Below, piece by piece: positions 33,933 through 42,691 of a stretch of 64,000 bases of DNA; the first letter of the stretch is position 1; every line of letters starts with the position of its first letter. The DNA is taken from positions 62,001-126,000 of the IMG/VR virus record IMGVR_UViG_3300042695_002264, one strand, 5' to 3'. Made by a program: the position numbers and the translations under genes. Under the pieces are notes generated by a model that saw only the letters and a list, made by a program, of their open reading frames with translations, ran no database searches and was not told the origin of the DNA. This DNA comes from a virus.

Positions 33933-34897
33933 AGGTTTTCAATTATTGAATAATTTGCGTCTTGAAATCCACCATTTAAAAATAGTTTAGATGTATCTGA
34001 TACATTACATGCAGACCCATTCAGTTTGCAAAAAACATCAGAAAAATATTCAGCACTGCAAGATGTTAAATATGAAGACATGCTTAGCCTATTAATAAAA
34101 CTATCTTCACTTTCCTCCATTGCCTTTGTATAGCTTTTTGGCATATTATCATCTAAATTTAAAATTCTATCTGAAAAATTAATTAAAATTGGCATAATTT
34201 GATCGTATTTGTCGTAAACCAGCTCTGCTGTTTTTGCATAATCTTGGCCATTTACTTTAAGATCTAATTTTGGGTACTCATTGTATCCCCATTCAAACAC
34301 ATATGAGATATCATTTGTATAAAATTCGCCAGAAAAATTATCTCTTACGATAAACTTATCAAAAGATTTTATATTTAAAAACACTGCCGTATTAAAAATT
34401 AAATTAAATGCTTGATTAATATAAAATTTCTTTGCTAATTCTGGCTGATCTTTGAATTTTGGCCCAGAGCATTTAATTGAGAAAAATTTTGCTTTTTTTA
34501 AAATTCCTCCTGACATCAATCGCGCAAAATCTTGATCTAAAAAATATGGAAAATTACAATAAAATATTTTTTGGCTATTTGATTTTTTTAATAAAAGATC
34601 GTATATCTCTTTTCTCTCTGATATAGAATTACAAACAGGTGATTCGCATATAATATGTTTATTAAGCTCTATACCGCTTTTGAGATATTCAAATTGAGAT
34701 TCTCTTGGTGTGGCAACATACCACATGTCTGAATTATTTAAAATTTCTTTTTTATTAGATTCATCAGTAGATGTATTTATTGATCCAATAATTTCATATC
34801 TGCTGATAAGGCTGGCAACATTTTGGACTTGGGAGCCCCACTCGCCATTACCAATAATAGCAACTTTTATTTTAGACTTGGCTAATTGAGAATCCAT
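33929..34897 (-). CDS. Gfo/Idh/MocA-family oxidoreductase
   Basis: A 322-residue protein with a Rossmann start VAIIGNGEWGSQVQNVASL (GxGxxG form), DMWYVATPRESQFEYLKSGI after the fourth strand, and HIICESPVCNS in place of the usual hivEKPla motif, which is typical of this NAD(P)-dependent sugar dehydrogenase family. The second half is the alpha/beta dimerisation domain. It probably oxidises or reduces a nucleotide sugar. Its position before the glycan and GDP-mannose genes (on the same strand) suggests a role in modifying surface sugars. The EKP-type Lys is replaced by Ser, so activity is uncertain. Confidence 0.75.
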   Translation of the reverse strand: MDSQLAKSKIKVAIIGNGEWGSQVQNVASLISRYEIIGSINTSTDESNKKEILNNSDMWYVATPRESQFEYLKSGIELNKHIICESPVCNSISERKEIYDLLLKKSNSQKIFYCNFPYFLDQDFARLMSGGILKKAKFFSIKCSGPKFKDQPELAKKFYINQAFNLIFNTAVFLNIKSFDKFIVRDNFSGEFYTNDISYVFEWGYNEYPKLDLKVNGQDYAKTAELVYDKYDQIMPILINFSDRILNLDDNMPKSYTKAMEESEDSFINRLSMSSYLTSCSAEYFSDVFCKLNGSACNVSDTSKLFLNGGFQDANYSIIENL

Positions 34898-34906
34898 ATG
34901 TTTAAT

Positions 34907-34934
34907 ATTATATGTGTCTTTTGTAACAAATCAA
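34907..34934 (-). promoter_or_regulatory. Candidate sigma70-type promoter
   Basis: On the minus strand TTGATT (34929-34934), a 16-base spacer and a perfect TATAAT (34907-34912) lie nine bases before the ATG of the oxidoreductase gene at 34897. The start point would fall within a few bases of the ATG, giving a very short or absent leader. The sequence is AT-rich, so chance matches are likely. Confidence 0.35.
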
Positions 34935-37249
34935 AATATATAACCACTCCACCATTTTTGATCATAATTTCTCAAATCTATCATAAATTGGTCCATTTGA
35001 TCATTTAGCATTCTTAATCTATCAAATTTACTTGGCTCTTTGTACCAACCAATATTTGGATCACTCCAGTCTATTATTGGTACATTATTTATGCCAGAAA
35101 CTGAAAGTGTTGGAAATTCCTCTATGGGACCTGAAACATAAAAATCATTGTTATTTTGACTTGTAATTGCAAAACTTCCACTTTCTGGATTCCCTAATAT
35201 TTTTTTTGCCAATTCTAGCATTTTTTTATAATCTTTTATATTTTTCCCATCGCTATCTTTTGCAAAATTTCCGCTAGTATCTTTTAAAAAATTTTCACCA
35301 GTCATTCCTAAAAATTGCATTGGCAAGTCAGTAGAAAAATAATTTTGATGATTGTTAAAATCATCCACCCAATAATCTCTTCCAATAACTCCTCCATGCA
35401 AATTTCCATCGTATGGTGATGTTTTTCTCTGCGCAGCGCAAGCATATGGGTTTGGAAAATAATATCTTCCAGGAGTTAAATCATTTAACATCTCACCAAG
35501 TAGGCATTCTTTAAATTCATTATCTCCAGATTTAAAATATAAATTATATGGAGTTTTTATAGATTTTTTTTCTATTCTATCAATCCATAAAAATGGATAA
35601 TATTTTTCAGATTCAGCTATGCCATCAAATAGGTTAAAATATTGGTCTACGTTCAATCTTCTTGAGCCATTGCCATTTAAAACAATATCGCCACTTTTCA
35701 ATATTGTTTTACAAAAAACATTTTTTCTCATAATGGTGAGAGGATTGGTATCTTCAAAGTATAACGCTGGCATGCCAAAACTATCAAATGATGTTATCGC
35801 TGGAGTTACCTCTGCTTTTAGAGGTTTTGGAATATCAACGTAAAGCCAATTATATTTAAATATATCTTTTCTTACGTTGTGATTGTAGTGTTTTACAGCG
35901 ACATTTCTGATAAGATATCCAGCGTCATCCGCCCCACCATTAGTTCTAAATCCAAAAAATATAGAATCTTTTGCTTGACCACTAACTGTTCCGCTCGCTA
36001 TTCCATCTTCTATATAAAATCCACTACTATTTGTTCGAGTGGCATATGCGAATTTTTCATCATTTTCAATATATATATAATCCTGACCTTCTATTTTGCC
36101 ACCTAAATTTTTTGGATCTAGTTGTGATCCTAATAAATATCCAGATGGAGGGTTATTTAAACCTCCGCGATTAAAAATTTGAGCAGTATAATAATCCACC
36201 TCCCCATCAATAAAAAGCCTGTCTTGTGCAAAATGATCCCAAAGTATAGATTTTTTTTCTATATCGTCTTGACCCAATTGCTGCTTTATACTTTCAGTAT
36301 ATTCTATAAATTTACCAGGAAGCCTTTGTGGAATACCATCGGAAGAATTAAAATCAAAAATTGAAGAAACGACCGAATATCTCATAAACCATGGGTCTAT
36401 GCATGCCACAAGAATACAAAATATAATACATCCACAATATGAGCATGTTGCAGTTTTGGATACTAGGTAGTTTTGCCAGCCTATCGTCGGCTCTGGACCT
36501 CGAACTATTGTCCCATTATAATCCGTCAAAAATTTTTCTGATGGAAATAATTCATTTTTTGCAGCTTTATCTGTAAGCCAATATTGGTCAAGGGCATAAA
36601 TAACTAAATTAAGGGCATGCTCTCCGTTTCCAATACAGCTATGGCCTTTATAAGAACAAACATAGCATGGCTCTCCGCATCCGCCAATCCAAAAACTTAT
36701 AGACAGTGGGGAGAGTATATACGGCCACCAACCATACTCTCTCCATTTTACAACTTCTCCAGTTAGTTCGTTAATATTTTCACTAAGTATGTCCTGATAA
36801 TAATCTTTGACTAATTTTGTATTTCGTCCAAGCGCTGTTTGATCAGGCTTTGTAACAATACTGTCGTTTTTAACTAAATTGTATCTCGAATATGTGCTAA
36901 GGCATTTTTGATCGACGGATGTAGGGCGCTGCCCTTCGCGTGTAAAATCGCTATAAACCCAATTTTGAAAATTTGTTACAAATCCAAATAGTGGGGGGTT
37001 ATTTGTAGAATATTTTTCTAAATCAACGTATTTTGGATTTTGCCAATGCCATGGCACGCCATATTCTTCTTTTATGCTACCAAATTTTGATGCAAGATAG
37101 CTTATAGAGCGTGTTGCTCCTATAAAGTATGTGCCAGATTGGCATGACAAGTCTTTATTTTCATTTTCTTCCGTGCCTTGGCCGGTGCGAATAATTCTTA
37201 AATTTGCTAAATTTGGATAATTGCACTGATTTAAATAATAATTTGACAT
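34931..37249 (-). CDS. Large structural-type protein with Cys-rich segment
   Basis: A 772-residue protein (MSNYYLNQCNYPNLANLRII). A region at about 195-275 is rich in cysteines: IGGCGEPCYVCSYKGHSCIG and CSYCGCIIFCILVACIDPWF, the latter partly hydrophobic. The rest is Tyr/Trp/Asn-rich with SGxYIED and GFRTNGGADDAGYLIRN strands. No enzyme motif is recognised. The gene is flanked by oxidoreductase and gmd. A tail or head structural function is plausible from size and composition, and the Cys cluster may bind metal; both points are inference. Confidence 0.5.
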   Translation of the reverse strand: MSNYYLNQCNYPNLANLRIIRTGQGTEENENKDLSCQSGTYFIGATRSISYLASKFGSIKEEYGVPWHWQNPKYVDLEKYSTNNPPLFGFVTNFQNWVYSDFTREGQRPTSVDQKCLSTYSRYNLVKNDSIVTKPDQTALGRNTKLVKDYYQDILSENINELTGEVVKWREYGWWPYILSPLSISFWIGGCGEPCYVCSYKGHSCIGNGEHALNLVIYALDQYWLTDKAAKNELFPSEKFLTDYNGTIVRGPEPTIGWQNYLVSKTATCSYCGCIIFCILVACIDPWFMRYSVVSSIFDFNSSDGIPQRLPGKFIEYTESIKQQLGQDDIEKKSILWDHFAQDRLFIDGEVDYYTAQIFNRGGLNNPPSGYLLGSQLDPKNLGGKIEGQDYIYIENDEKFAYATRTNSSGFYIEDGIASGTVSGQAKDSIFFGFRTNGGADDAGYLIRNVAVKHYNHNVRKDIFKYNWLYVDIPKPLKAEVTPAITSFDSFGMPALYFEDTNPLTIMRKNVFCKTILKSGDIVLNGNGSRRLNVDQYFNLFDGIAESEKYYPFLWIDRIEKKSIKTPYNLYFKSGDNEFKECLLGEMLNDLTPGRYYFPNPYACAAQRKTSPYDGNLHGGVIGRDYWVDDFNNHQNYFSTDLPMQFLGMTGENFLKDTSGNFAKDSDGKNIKDYKKMLELAKKILGNPESGSFAITSQNNNDFYVSGPIEEFPTLSVSGINNVPIIDWSDPNIGWYKEPSKFDRLRMLNDQMDQFMIDLRNYDQKWWSGYIF

Positions 37250-37277
37250 AGTCTAGTATATAGACTTTATTACATAT

Positions 37278-38324
37278 TTATATGTCAGATTCTATCATTT
37301 CTTTGATCAAGTCATCAAATGATATTTGCGGTACCCATCCAAGTTCAGATTTTGCCATATTGGAATCGCCAAGCAATAAGTCTACTTCAGCTGGTCTATA
37401 AAAAGCAGGACTAATTTTTACAAGCGTATTTGATTTTATGTTATTTTCTTGAGTAACAAAATTATCAATAACAAGCTTCTCATCTATGCCGTCACCCTCC
37501 CAATGATAGTATTTAATACCAGCATAGACAAATGCTTTTTCAATAAATTCTTTAACTGTATGTGTTTTTCCAGAAGATAGTATATATTCTTTTGGTTCAT
37601 TTTGATTTAGCATTATCCAAATGCCTTTTATAAAATCTTTAGCATGGCTCCAATCTCTTTTTGCGTAAATGTTTCCAAGCTCGAGCGGCTCAAAGACTTC
37701 TCCAGAAGTTATAGCTTTTTTAATTTTACCGATATGTTTTGTTATTTTTCTAGTAACGAATTCTTCACCGCGCCTTGGGCTTTCATGATTATATAATAAT
37801 CCTTGTATCGCAAAAAGGTTATAACTTTCACGGTATACTTTTACAATATGTCTAGCGGCTGCTTTTGCGGCGCCGTATGGGCTTCTTGGCTTTAGGGGGT
37901 GTTTTTCATCTTGTGGGCTGTAATCAACATTGCCTAATTCTTCTGAGGATCCGGCATTATAAAATCTACATTTTGGGGCATGCTTTCTAATCGCCTCTAA
38001 GCATCTTATTACGCCTATTGAATCGATATCAAATGTTTGTTCTGGAATTTGCCATGATGCGCCAACAAAGCTTTGAGCAGCTAAATTTATAAAATAATCT
38101 GGCACAATATCTCTGACAATATTATCTATTGATTGAGAATCTGCAAGGTCTCCAGTTATTAGTTTGAATTTGTTATTGTTTAATAAATGTTTTATATTTT
38201 TATAATTATTTGTTGACGCTCTACGAACCATGCCATAAATTTCATAATCGGTATTTTCCAGCAAATATTCTGCCATATAAGACCCATCTTGTCCAGTCAC
38301 CCCAGTAATTAAAACTTTTTTCAT
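37278..38324 (-). CDS. gmd: GDP-mannose 4,6-dehydratase
   Basis: A 348-residue extended SDR enzyme. Cofactor motif GVTGQDG (8-14), LAAQSFVGASW, GSSEELG at about 125-131, SPYGAAK (Tyr150, Lys154), and the family signature NHESPRRGEEFVTRKITKHI; DWSHAKDFIKGIW and FYRPAEVDLLLGD are also characteristic. All catalytic residues (Ser/Glu/Tyr/Lys) are present. It converts GDP-D-mannose to GDP-4-keto-6-deoxymannose, precursor of fucose, rhamnose or perosamine. It probably feeds the glycosyltransferases farther right. No GDP-fucose synthase is clearly present in the window. Confidence 0.93.
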   Translation of the reverse strand: MKKVLITGVTGQDGSYMAEYLLENTDYEIYGMVRRASTNNYKNIKHLLNNNKFKLITGDLADSQSIDNIVRDIVPDYFINLAAQSFVGASWQIPEQTFDIDSIGVIRCLEAIRKHAPKCRFYNAGSSEELGNVDYSPQDEKHPLKPRSPYGAAKAAARHIVKVYRESYNLFAIQGLLYNHESPRRGEEFVTRKITKHIGKIKKAITSGEVFEPLELGNIYAKRDWSHAKDFIKGIWIMLNQNEPKEYILSSGKTHTVKEFIEKAFVYAGIKYYHWEGDGIDEKLVIDNFVTQENNIKSNTLVKISPAFYRPAEVDLLLGDSNMAKSELGWVPQISFDDLIKEMIESDI

Positions 38325-38339
38325 TGTTTGTTTATATTG

Positions 38340-38990
38340 CTATTTAAGCGCATCAAATATAGATGAAAATGCGTGAAGATCCCAAAGATTTTGTAATTTC
38401 TCTACGACATCTGTATTATTGTTAATTTCGCGCCTAATATTTAAAATCATGTAATCAGTATCATGATGAATATTATAAATATCAAAATTATTTAATATAG
38501 ATATTTTACTTAAAGAGACTAATGAGTATATGTATTTTGCTTTTTTGAATTGCTCAATGTTACTTAAAATAAAATGTGGCGTAAATATACCAACATGCAA
38601 ATCAATGTTTTTTGAAAAAAGTTCTTGAATTGAAAAAATAGATTTTAAGCATACATTTGATAAATCTGGAATAATAACTGAATCGATTTTTCCAGAAGCT
38701 AATAGTTTGGAAACATTTTTTTTATTAAAAATATTCTCACCATATTCTTCAAATGCCGATGCTTGAATATCTGCCTTGATCAAGCTGTTGCTTGATACTA
38801 ATGCACTGTTGTTATATTTTATTTTATTTGAATATAATTTTTTAAATAAATTAAAAATATCAGCTTGATTTAAAATATTATTGCCTGTATTGTCGCCAAA
38901 GTTAAAATAACAATACGCACAAATATTTTTATCTAAAATATTATTTTTAACGATATTTTGAGAATCGCAAAGATTACAAGCTTTACTCAT
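38340..38990 (-). CDS. Hypothetical protein with N-terminal zinc-binding Cys pairs
   Basis: A 216-residue protein. CNLCDSQNIV and ICAYCYFNFG (C-x2-C twice) at residues 5-30 resemble the zinc-binding head found in front of sugar C-methyltransferases, but a SAM-binding GxGxG is absent here. The rest is alpha/beta with repeated SVIIPDLS and YIYSLVSLSKI strands. It may be a truncated or divergent methyltransferase relative: the complete one is at 45089-46303. It is next to gmd in the same orientation, so a sugar-related role is possible. Confidence 0.5.
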   Translation of the reverse strand: MSKACNLCDSQNIVKNNILDKNICAYCYFNFGDNTGNNILNQADIFNLFKKLYSNKIKYNNSALVSSNSLIKADIQASAFEEYGENIFNKKNVSKLLASGKIDSVIIPDLSNVCLKSIFSIQELFSKNIDLHVGIFTPHFILSNIEQFKKAKYIYSLVSLSKISILNNFDIYNIHHDTDYMILNIRREINNNTDVVEKLQNLWDLHAFSSIFDALK

Positions 38991-39020
38991 ATATATAATT
39001 TTAAGTATATTATATATATG

Positions 39021-39425
39021 TTATTTTGCGCAAATTTTCCAGTAAATATCTTCTGCCTCTGACATTGATTTATTTAAAATTTCTTGATAATCTTCAACAT
39101 CTGCCACTTCTTTTTTTCCAGTAATTAAATTTAATAAATCTACATTACTGTCATTTAATACTTCATTAATTTGCTTTAGCTGGTTCTGCATTATTTCATT
39201 AACGCTTTCTTTCCATGCTTTTATAAAAGCTTTTTCAAATTTTTCTCTGTCCTGCTCTAAATAAGAATCTGACTCTATAATTTTGTTCCATAAAAAGGAT
39301 ACTATTGATAGTAGTAAATTTTCTTTCATTCCATTGAAAATTTTTTCTTTGTAATTGTCTTCAAATATATTTGATGTATTATTTTCCACTAGAACCAAAC
39401 CCCCTTTCACCGCGATCAGACTCAT
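39021..39425 (-). CDS. Helical hypothetical protein
   Basis: Up to 134 residues, all alpha-helical and charged (MKENLLLSIVSFLWNKIIES, EKAFIKAWKESVNEIMQNQL). The ATG at 39425 overlaps the dUTPase end by 47 bases; a GTG at 39389 (11-base overlap) or ATG at 39329 (no overlap) are reasonable alternatives, and the compositional change after the first 12 residues favours a later start. No known domain. Placed after dut in the operon. Confidence 0.5.
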   Translation of the reverse strand: MSLIAVKGGLVLVENNTSNIFEDNYKEKIFNGMKENLLLSIVSFLWNKIIESDSYLEQDREKFEKAFIKAWKESVNEIMQNQLKQINEVLNDSNVDLLNLITGKKEVADVEDYQEILNKSMSEAEDIYWKICAK

Positions 39426-39798
39426 CTAGTGAATCTACAAGTATCGGATCCCAGTTATAACATTTTTCAATAATTAATTGGGCAATTTTATCGCCAATAT
39501 TGATTGTGTAATCATTTTCTCCAGAATTGTATAGAATAACTTTTATTTCGCCTCTATAGCCTGAATCAACAACCCCAGCGAAAACATCGAGTCCGTACTT
39601 ATATGCCAGTCCAGATCTGGGGGCTACTCTGGCATAATGCCCATCTGGAATTGAAATGGAAATCCCACAGCTTACAGCTTTCCAACTACGACCTTTTATT
39701 ACATCTGGCTCAGATGAGTATAAATCAAGCCCAGCGTCAGATGGCGTGTTTCTAGTTGGTAATTTAGAATTTTTTGTTAAAAGTTTGACTTGTATCAT
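39379..39798 (-). CDS. dut: dUTP diphosphatase (trimeric dUTPase)
   Basis: ATG at 39798 (MIQVKLLTKN) gives 139 residues; a TTG at 39816 is less likely. All five dUTPase motifs are present in order: DAGLDLY, PRSGLA, GVVDSGYRGEIKVILYN, KIAQLIIEK and RGERGFGSSG. The enzyme hydrolyses dUTP to dUMP, preventing uracil incorporation and providing thymidylate precursor. It fits the dCMP deaminase and class II reductase genes upstream. A promoter-like -35/-10 pair ends seven bases from the ATG. Confidence 0.95.
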   Translation of the reverse strand: MIQVKLLTKNSKLPTRNTPSDAGLDLYSSEPDVIKGRSWKAVSCGISISIPDGHYARVAPRSGLAYKYGLDVFAGVVDSGYRGEIKVILYNSGENDYTINIGDKIAQLIIEKCYNWDPILVDSLDESDRGERGFGSSGK

Positions 39799-39804
39799 TA
39801 AACT

Positions 39805-39832
39805 ATTATAGTTCAATATATTACAAAGACAA
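39805..39832 (-). promoter_or_regulatory. Candidate sigma70-type promoter before dut
   Basis: TTGTCT (39827-39832), a 16-base spacer and TATAAT (39805-39810) lie on the minus strand, with only six bases between the -10 box and the dut ATG, so a transcript from it would be nearly leaderless. The same arrangement is seen before the oxidoreductase gene. AT-rich context makes chance a concern. Confidence 0.4.
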
Positions 39833-39834
39833 TA

Positions 39835-40239
39835 TTATATTTTTATAAGTTCTATGCCGAATTCTTTTGCTAGTTCTGTAGAAAAATCGTCACGCTCATA
39901 AGCTTCGTTATAATAAACTTCTTTTATTCCATACATTGATATATTCTTTATACATTCAGAGCAGGGGCGTAGTGTGACTGCCATTAATTTAGCTTCATGT
40001 GGCTTAATGTAGCGCAAAGCAGCGGTTTCTGCGTGAGATACTCGACGACGCCTTTCGTCTCTATCGCTCCAATTAATCTCAACGCCTGGAGGCGCTCCAT
40101 TGTAACCTATTGCAGCTACAGTATTATCATAGCGCAGAATACAGGCACCGACCTTCCTATAAGGATCTTCAGATCTAAGTGCGGCAGCTTTTGCAAGCTC
40201 CATGGCATATTCTGGCCAAGTTAATCGTTTATGCATCAT
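39835..40239 (-). CDS. dCMP deaminase
   Basis: ATG at 40239 overlaps the reductase TGA (ATGA); a TTG at 40248 is an unlikely alternative. 134 residues. SHAETAAL (His69, Glu71) and RPCSECIKN (Cys93, Cys96) are the zinc-binding and proton-shuttle residues of the deaminase family; GYNGAPPG is the substrate-side motif of the dCMP branch. It converts dCMP to dUMP for dTTP synthesis. It forms a coupled unit with ribonucleotide reductase and dut. Confidence 0.93.
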   Translation of the reverse strand: MMHKRLTWPEYAMELAKAAALRSEDPYRKVGACILRYDNTVAAIGYNGAPPGVEINWSDRDERRRRVSHAETAALRYIKPHEAKLMAVTLRPCSECIKNISMYGIKEVYYNEAYERDDFSTELAKEFGIELIKI

Positions 40240-42560
40240 ATTTGACAAGCACCACCAGCACAGGCTTGGGCTCCAAGAGTAGCGGCCTCTACGTAGGTTT
40301 GGTCTTTTTCTATTACACTAGACCAATCGACTTCTCGATGTTCTCTTTGTATGTCGCACCATGTTTTCCACAATGTAACATGTTTTAAACAATGCGCTGT
40401 CCTGCGATCATCGCCATTAAAATATCTTTGAGAAAACTGCTTCGCTCTCCTTAACCAGTCTTTTTTCGCAAACCAATTGTCATATTCTACTTTTTTTCCA
40501 TAGTATGAAATAATTTTTTCATTATGCTCTTTAAGAGTATACCCATTCTTATGTGGAAATACTGGCTCAATCATGCTTTCTGGAACTTGCTCTCCAATGC
40601 CAAGAAATGCATCGCATGCTTTCCATAAATTACCATCAAAAGCAGCTAGTCCATCTACAGTTAATCCAGAAGCAAACACTGAAGCATTTCCATATTGCTC
40701 AACAATCTCTTCTGGGGTTAAAACAGTGCTGAATGGAGCCTGTGGGTAGTCAAGATCGCCAGAGGATGGCAGCAATGATATGCCAGAAAAATATTCTTGA
40801 TTATTAAAAATAAACTTTTCGACATCCTTCCATTCATTTGGTTGAACAACTACTGTGCATGACACATTATGCCTAACATATGGTTTTACGCATAGTTCTT
40901 GATTTGTGCCATGTTCTACCCAGTTTCTTTGAGTAGACTTGATTTGATCTAAAAACTGAACTGCTGATGTGGCATTTTTTAAAATAGCGCCTCTTGGCAC
41001 TTCGCACAAAAACGAAACAACCTCATCGGTTCCGTTGGCTGACCAAACGCTTGTTTCTACAGCAAGTGGGTTTTGTGACTTATAATGCTGTGCTGGAAAT
41101 TCATTGCGATTGGCTTGAACTCTGCGAATATATCGTTTTGCATGGTGTGGGTGTATTCCAGAGGCGGTTCCAAGCACACAACTGGTTGATCCGGCTGGCT
41201 TTACGCATGTTGTTCTTGCAGATTGATTAATACCAATCATTGCGGAAATTTTTTTATTTGTTTTTTTAATTTCCTCCGCGCCTTTTCTTTGAATTTTTGA
41301 ATCTAAAAGAATTTCAGGATTATCCATGAATCCAGTTATCGAACAGCCAAGAAGGGCCTCTCTTTCAACTATTTTTTTAGTAGTATCTGTTAAATAGTTA
41401 AAACGAGTATACCCTGCCTGCATTGTTCCCAAAATGGCAGATGCTCGGCATGCTTCATAAAACTCATCTTCGCTTGTGCAAAATTTTCCATTAATTTCCG
41501 TTAGATTACAGACTTGTATGCCGCTCTTGCCATTAAAGTTTGGAATCATTCCAATTTCAGCACATGGGTTATATACAACGTCTGTTCCATGTAGCCAAAT
41601 AAATCCAGGCTCACCAAATTGACGCGTTGACTCCATGAGGCTATGAAACTCTTCTGAAGTTGTTTTGCCTTTAATAAGGACAGCAGAATTATTAGACCTT
41701 GCTCTTTGAGGATTTTCTATAAACCAATTGCCAGTTTTAGCAGCAGCCATTTCGCCATCATTTAGTGAAAATTGACAGATAGTAGCAGATCTGCGAACGC
41801 CCCCAGATAAAACTGCATCGCTGGCATGCATAATAATATCATATGCATCTATTGGGCGCAGCTTCCCAGCAAATTCATCTGTTTTGAATTCTGCACTATT
41901 AATTCGTTTTTCAATCAATGTCCTAATTTTTTCTATTGCCTTTTCAAGGCCTTTATGTCCAGGTGCTTTAAATTGACCAGCTATTAAGGCGCCCTCTGGA
42001 CGAATAAGGCTATAATCAAAATTTACTTTGTGACCAGACATTTCTGGAAATTCGCTGTCTTTTTCAGCAAAATAGCTATTGACAATAACCCCAATCGCAT
42101 CGGCCCAGCCCTCAATGGAATCTTCTACTTTCCATTTTCTCCAAGCAGAACTATCTACGTGATGAAGTTTGGGCAATTTATCAATGTGTTCTTTTTGAAC
42201 AGAAAATCCAAGACCAACACCACAAAGTAATACATACATCGATTCTTGGAATGATCTTGCCCTATCAATATAGGTAGAAGAACAGTTATAGATTTTAAAT
42301 TCTTCTTTCTCAATCCATTTTCCGCCAAATTGTAAAGCCCTTTGTGAGCCAAGAACTCTTTTCTTTCTTACCATTCTTTTTGCAAATTCAAATTCCTCTT
42401 TAAATTCTGGATTTGATTCTAGAACATGAGCATACTTTCTAGCATGCATTCCAAATACGCGCTCTACAATTTCTGGCCATGTCTCTCTTCTTTGTTTTTC
42501 TGGAAGATAGTGTGAGTATTTTGCGTACAATGTGTATTCTGAAAGTGCTTTTAGGCTCAT
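40236..42560 (-). CDS. nrdJ: Adenosylcobalamin-dependent (class II) ribonucleotide reductase
   Basis: A 774-residue monomeric reductase of the Lactobacillus leichmannii type. NPCAEIGM (331-338) holds the radical-accepting Cys333 and Glu335; YNCSST (Cys93) and a later ICN-like CNLTEIN are conserved; the C-terminal CAGGAC pair (Cys767, Cys772) relays reducing equivalents. It reduces ribonucleoside triphosphates using vitamin B12 without oxygen, which implies a host that makes or imports cobalamin. The gene leads the coupled reductase-deaminase-dut group and has its own 130-base upstream gap with two inverted repeats. Confidence 0.95.
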   Translation of the reverse strand: MSLKALSEYTLYAKYSHYLPEKQRRETWPEIVERVFGMHARKYAHVLESNPEFKEEFEFAKRMVRKKRVLGSQRALQFGGKWIEKEEFKIYNCSSTYIDRARSFQESMYVLLCGVGLGFSVQKEHIDKLPKLHHVDSSAWRKWKVEDSIEGWADAIGVIVNSYFAEKDSEFPEMSGHKVNFDYSLIRPEGALIAGQFKAPGHKGLEKAIEKIRTLIEKRINSAEFKTDEFAGKLRPIDAYDIIMHASDAVLSGGVRRSATICQFSLNDGEMAAAKTGNWFIENPQRARSNNSAVLIKGKTTSEEFHSLMESTRQFGEPGFIWLHGTDVVYNPCAEIGMIPNFNGKSGIQVCNLTEINGKFCTSEDEFYEACRASAILGTMQAGYTRFNYLTDTTKKIVEREALLGCSITGFMDNPEILLDSKIQRKGAEEIKKTNKKISAMIGINQSARTTCVKPAGSTSCVLGTASGIHPHHAKRYIRRVQANRNEFPAQHYKSQNPLAVETSVWSANGTDEVVSFLCEVPRGAILKNATSAVQFLDQIKSTQRNWVEHGTNQELCVKPYVRHNVSCTVVVQPNEWKDVEKFIFNNQEYFSGISLLPSSGDLDYPQAPFSTVLTPEEIVEQYGNASVFASGLTVDGLAAFDGNLWKACDAFLGIGEQVPESMIEPVFPHKNGYTLKEHNEKIISYYGKKVEYDNWFAKKDWLRRAKQFSQRYFNGDDRRTAHCLKHVTLWKTWCDIQREHREVDWSSVIEKDQTYVEAATLGAQACAGGACQI

Positions 42561-42586
42561 AGTATTAAAAATGATTTAAATTTTTT

Positions 42587-42609
42587 TGACGCGCTTGCGT
42601 CAGTTTTTT
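42587..42609 (+). terminator. Hairpin with U-tail in plus direction (terminator or operator)
   Basis: A perfect TGACGC-GCTT-GCGTCA palindrome (42587-42602) followed by G and six T. It would stop transcription entering from the left on the plus strand, but no plus-strand gene precedes it. Because it lies upstream of the reductase on the minus strand, an operator role is equally possible. Confidence 0.45.
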
Positions 42610-42638
42610 ATATTACGCTAATTTGTTTGGAATGAAAA

Positions 42639-42666
42639 TTTTTTTTACGTGATGGCGTAAAAAAAA
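42639..42666. promoter_or_regulatory. Perfect T8-ACG / CGT-A8 inverted repeat
   Basis: Eleven-base-pair arms with a six-base loop (TGATGG) lie between the RmlD-like gene and the reductase. Runs of T come before and runs of A after on both strands, so it is not a standard terminator for either direction. It may be a protein-binding site or a bidirectional stop at 3' ends. Confidence 0.4.
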
Positions 42667-42691
42667 TGAAAACAAAAAAAAGTGGTGTATG

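Noticed and set aside
37275-37282. TATAAATA on the minus strand, 26 bases upstream of the 772-aa gene, like a T4-type late promoter
   Set aside because: A single match in AT-rich sequence, lying at the end of gmd; the motif is not repeated before other structural genes.
39389-39425. Extra N-terminal 12 residues of the helical protein overlapping dut
   Set aside because: The overlap of 47 bases is far larger than the usual 1-11 in this genome and the residues differ in character from the rest.
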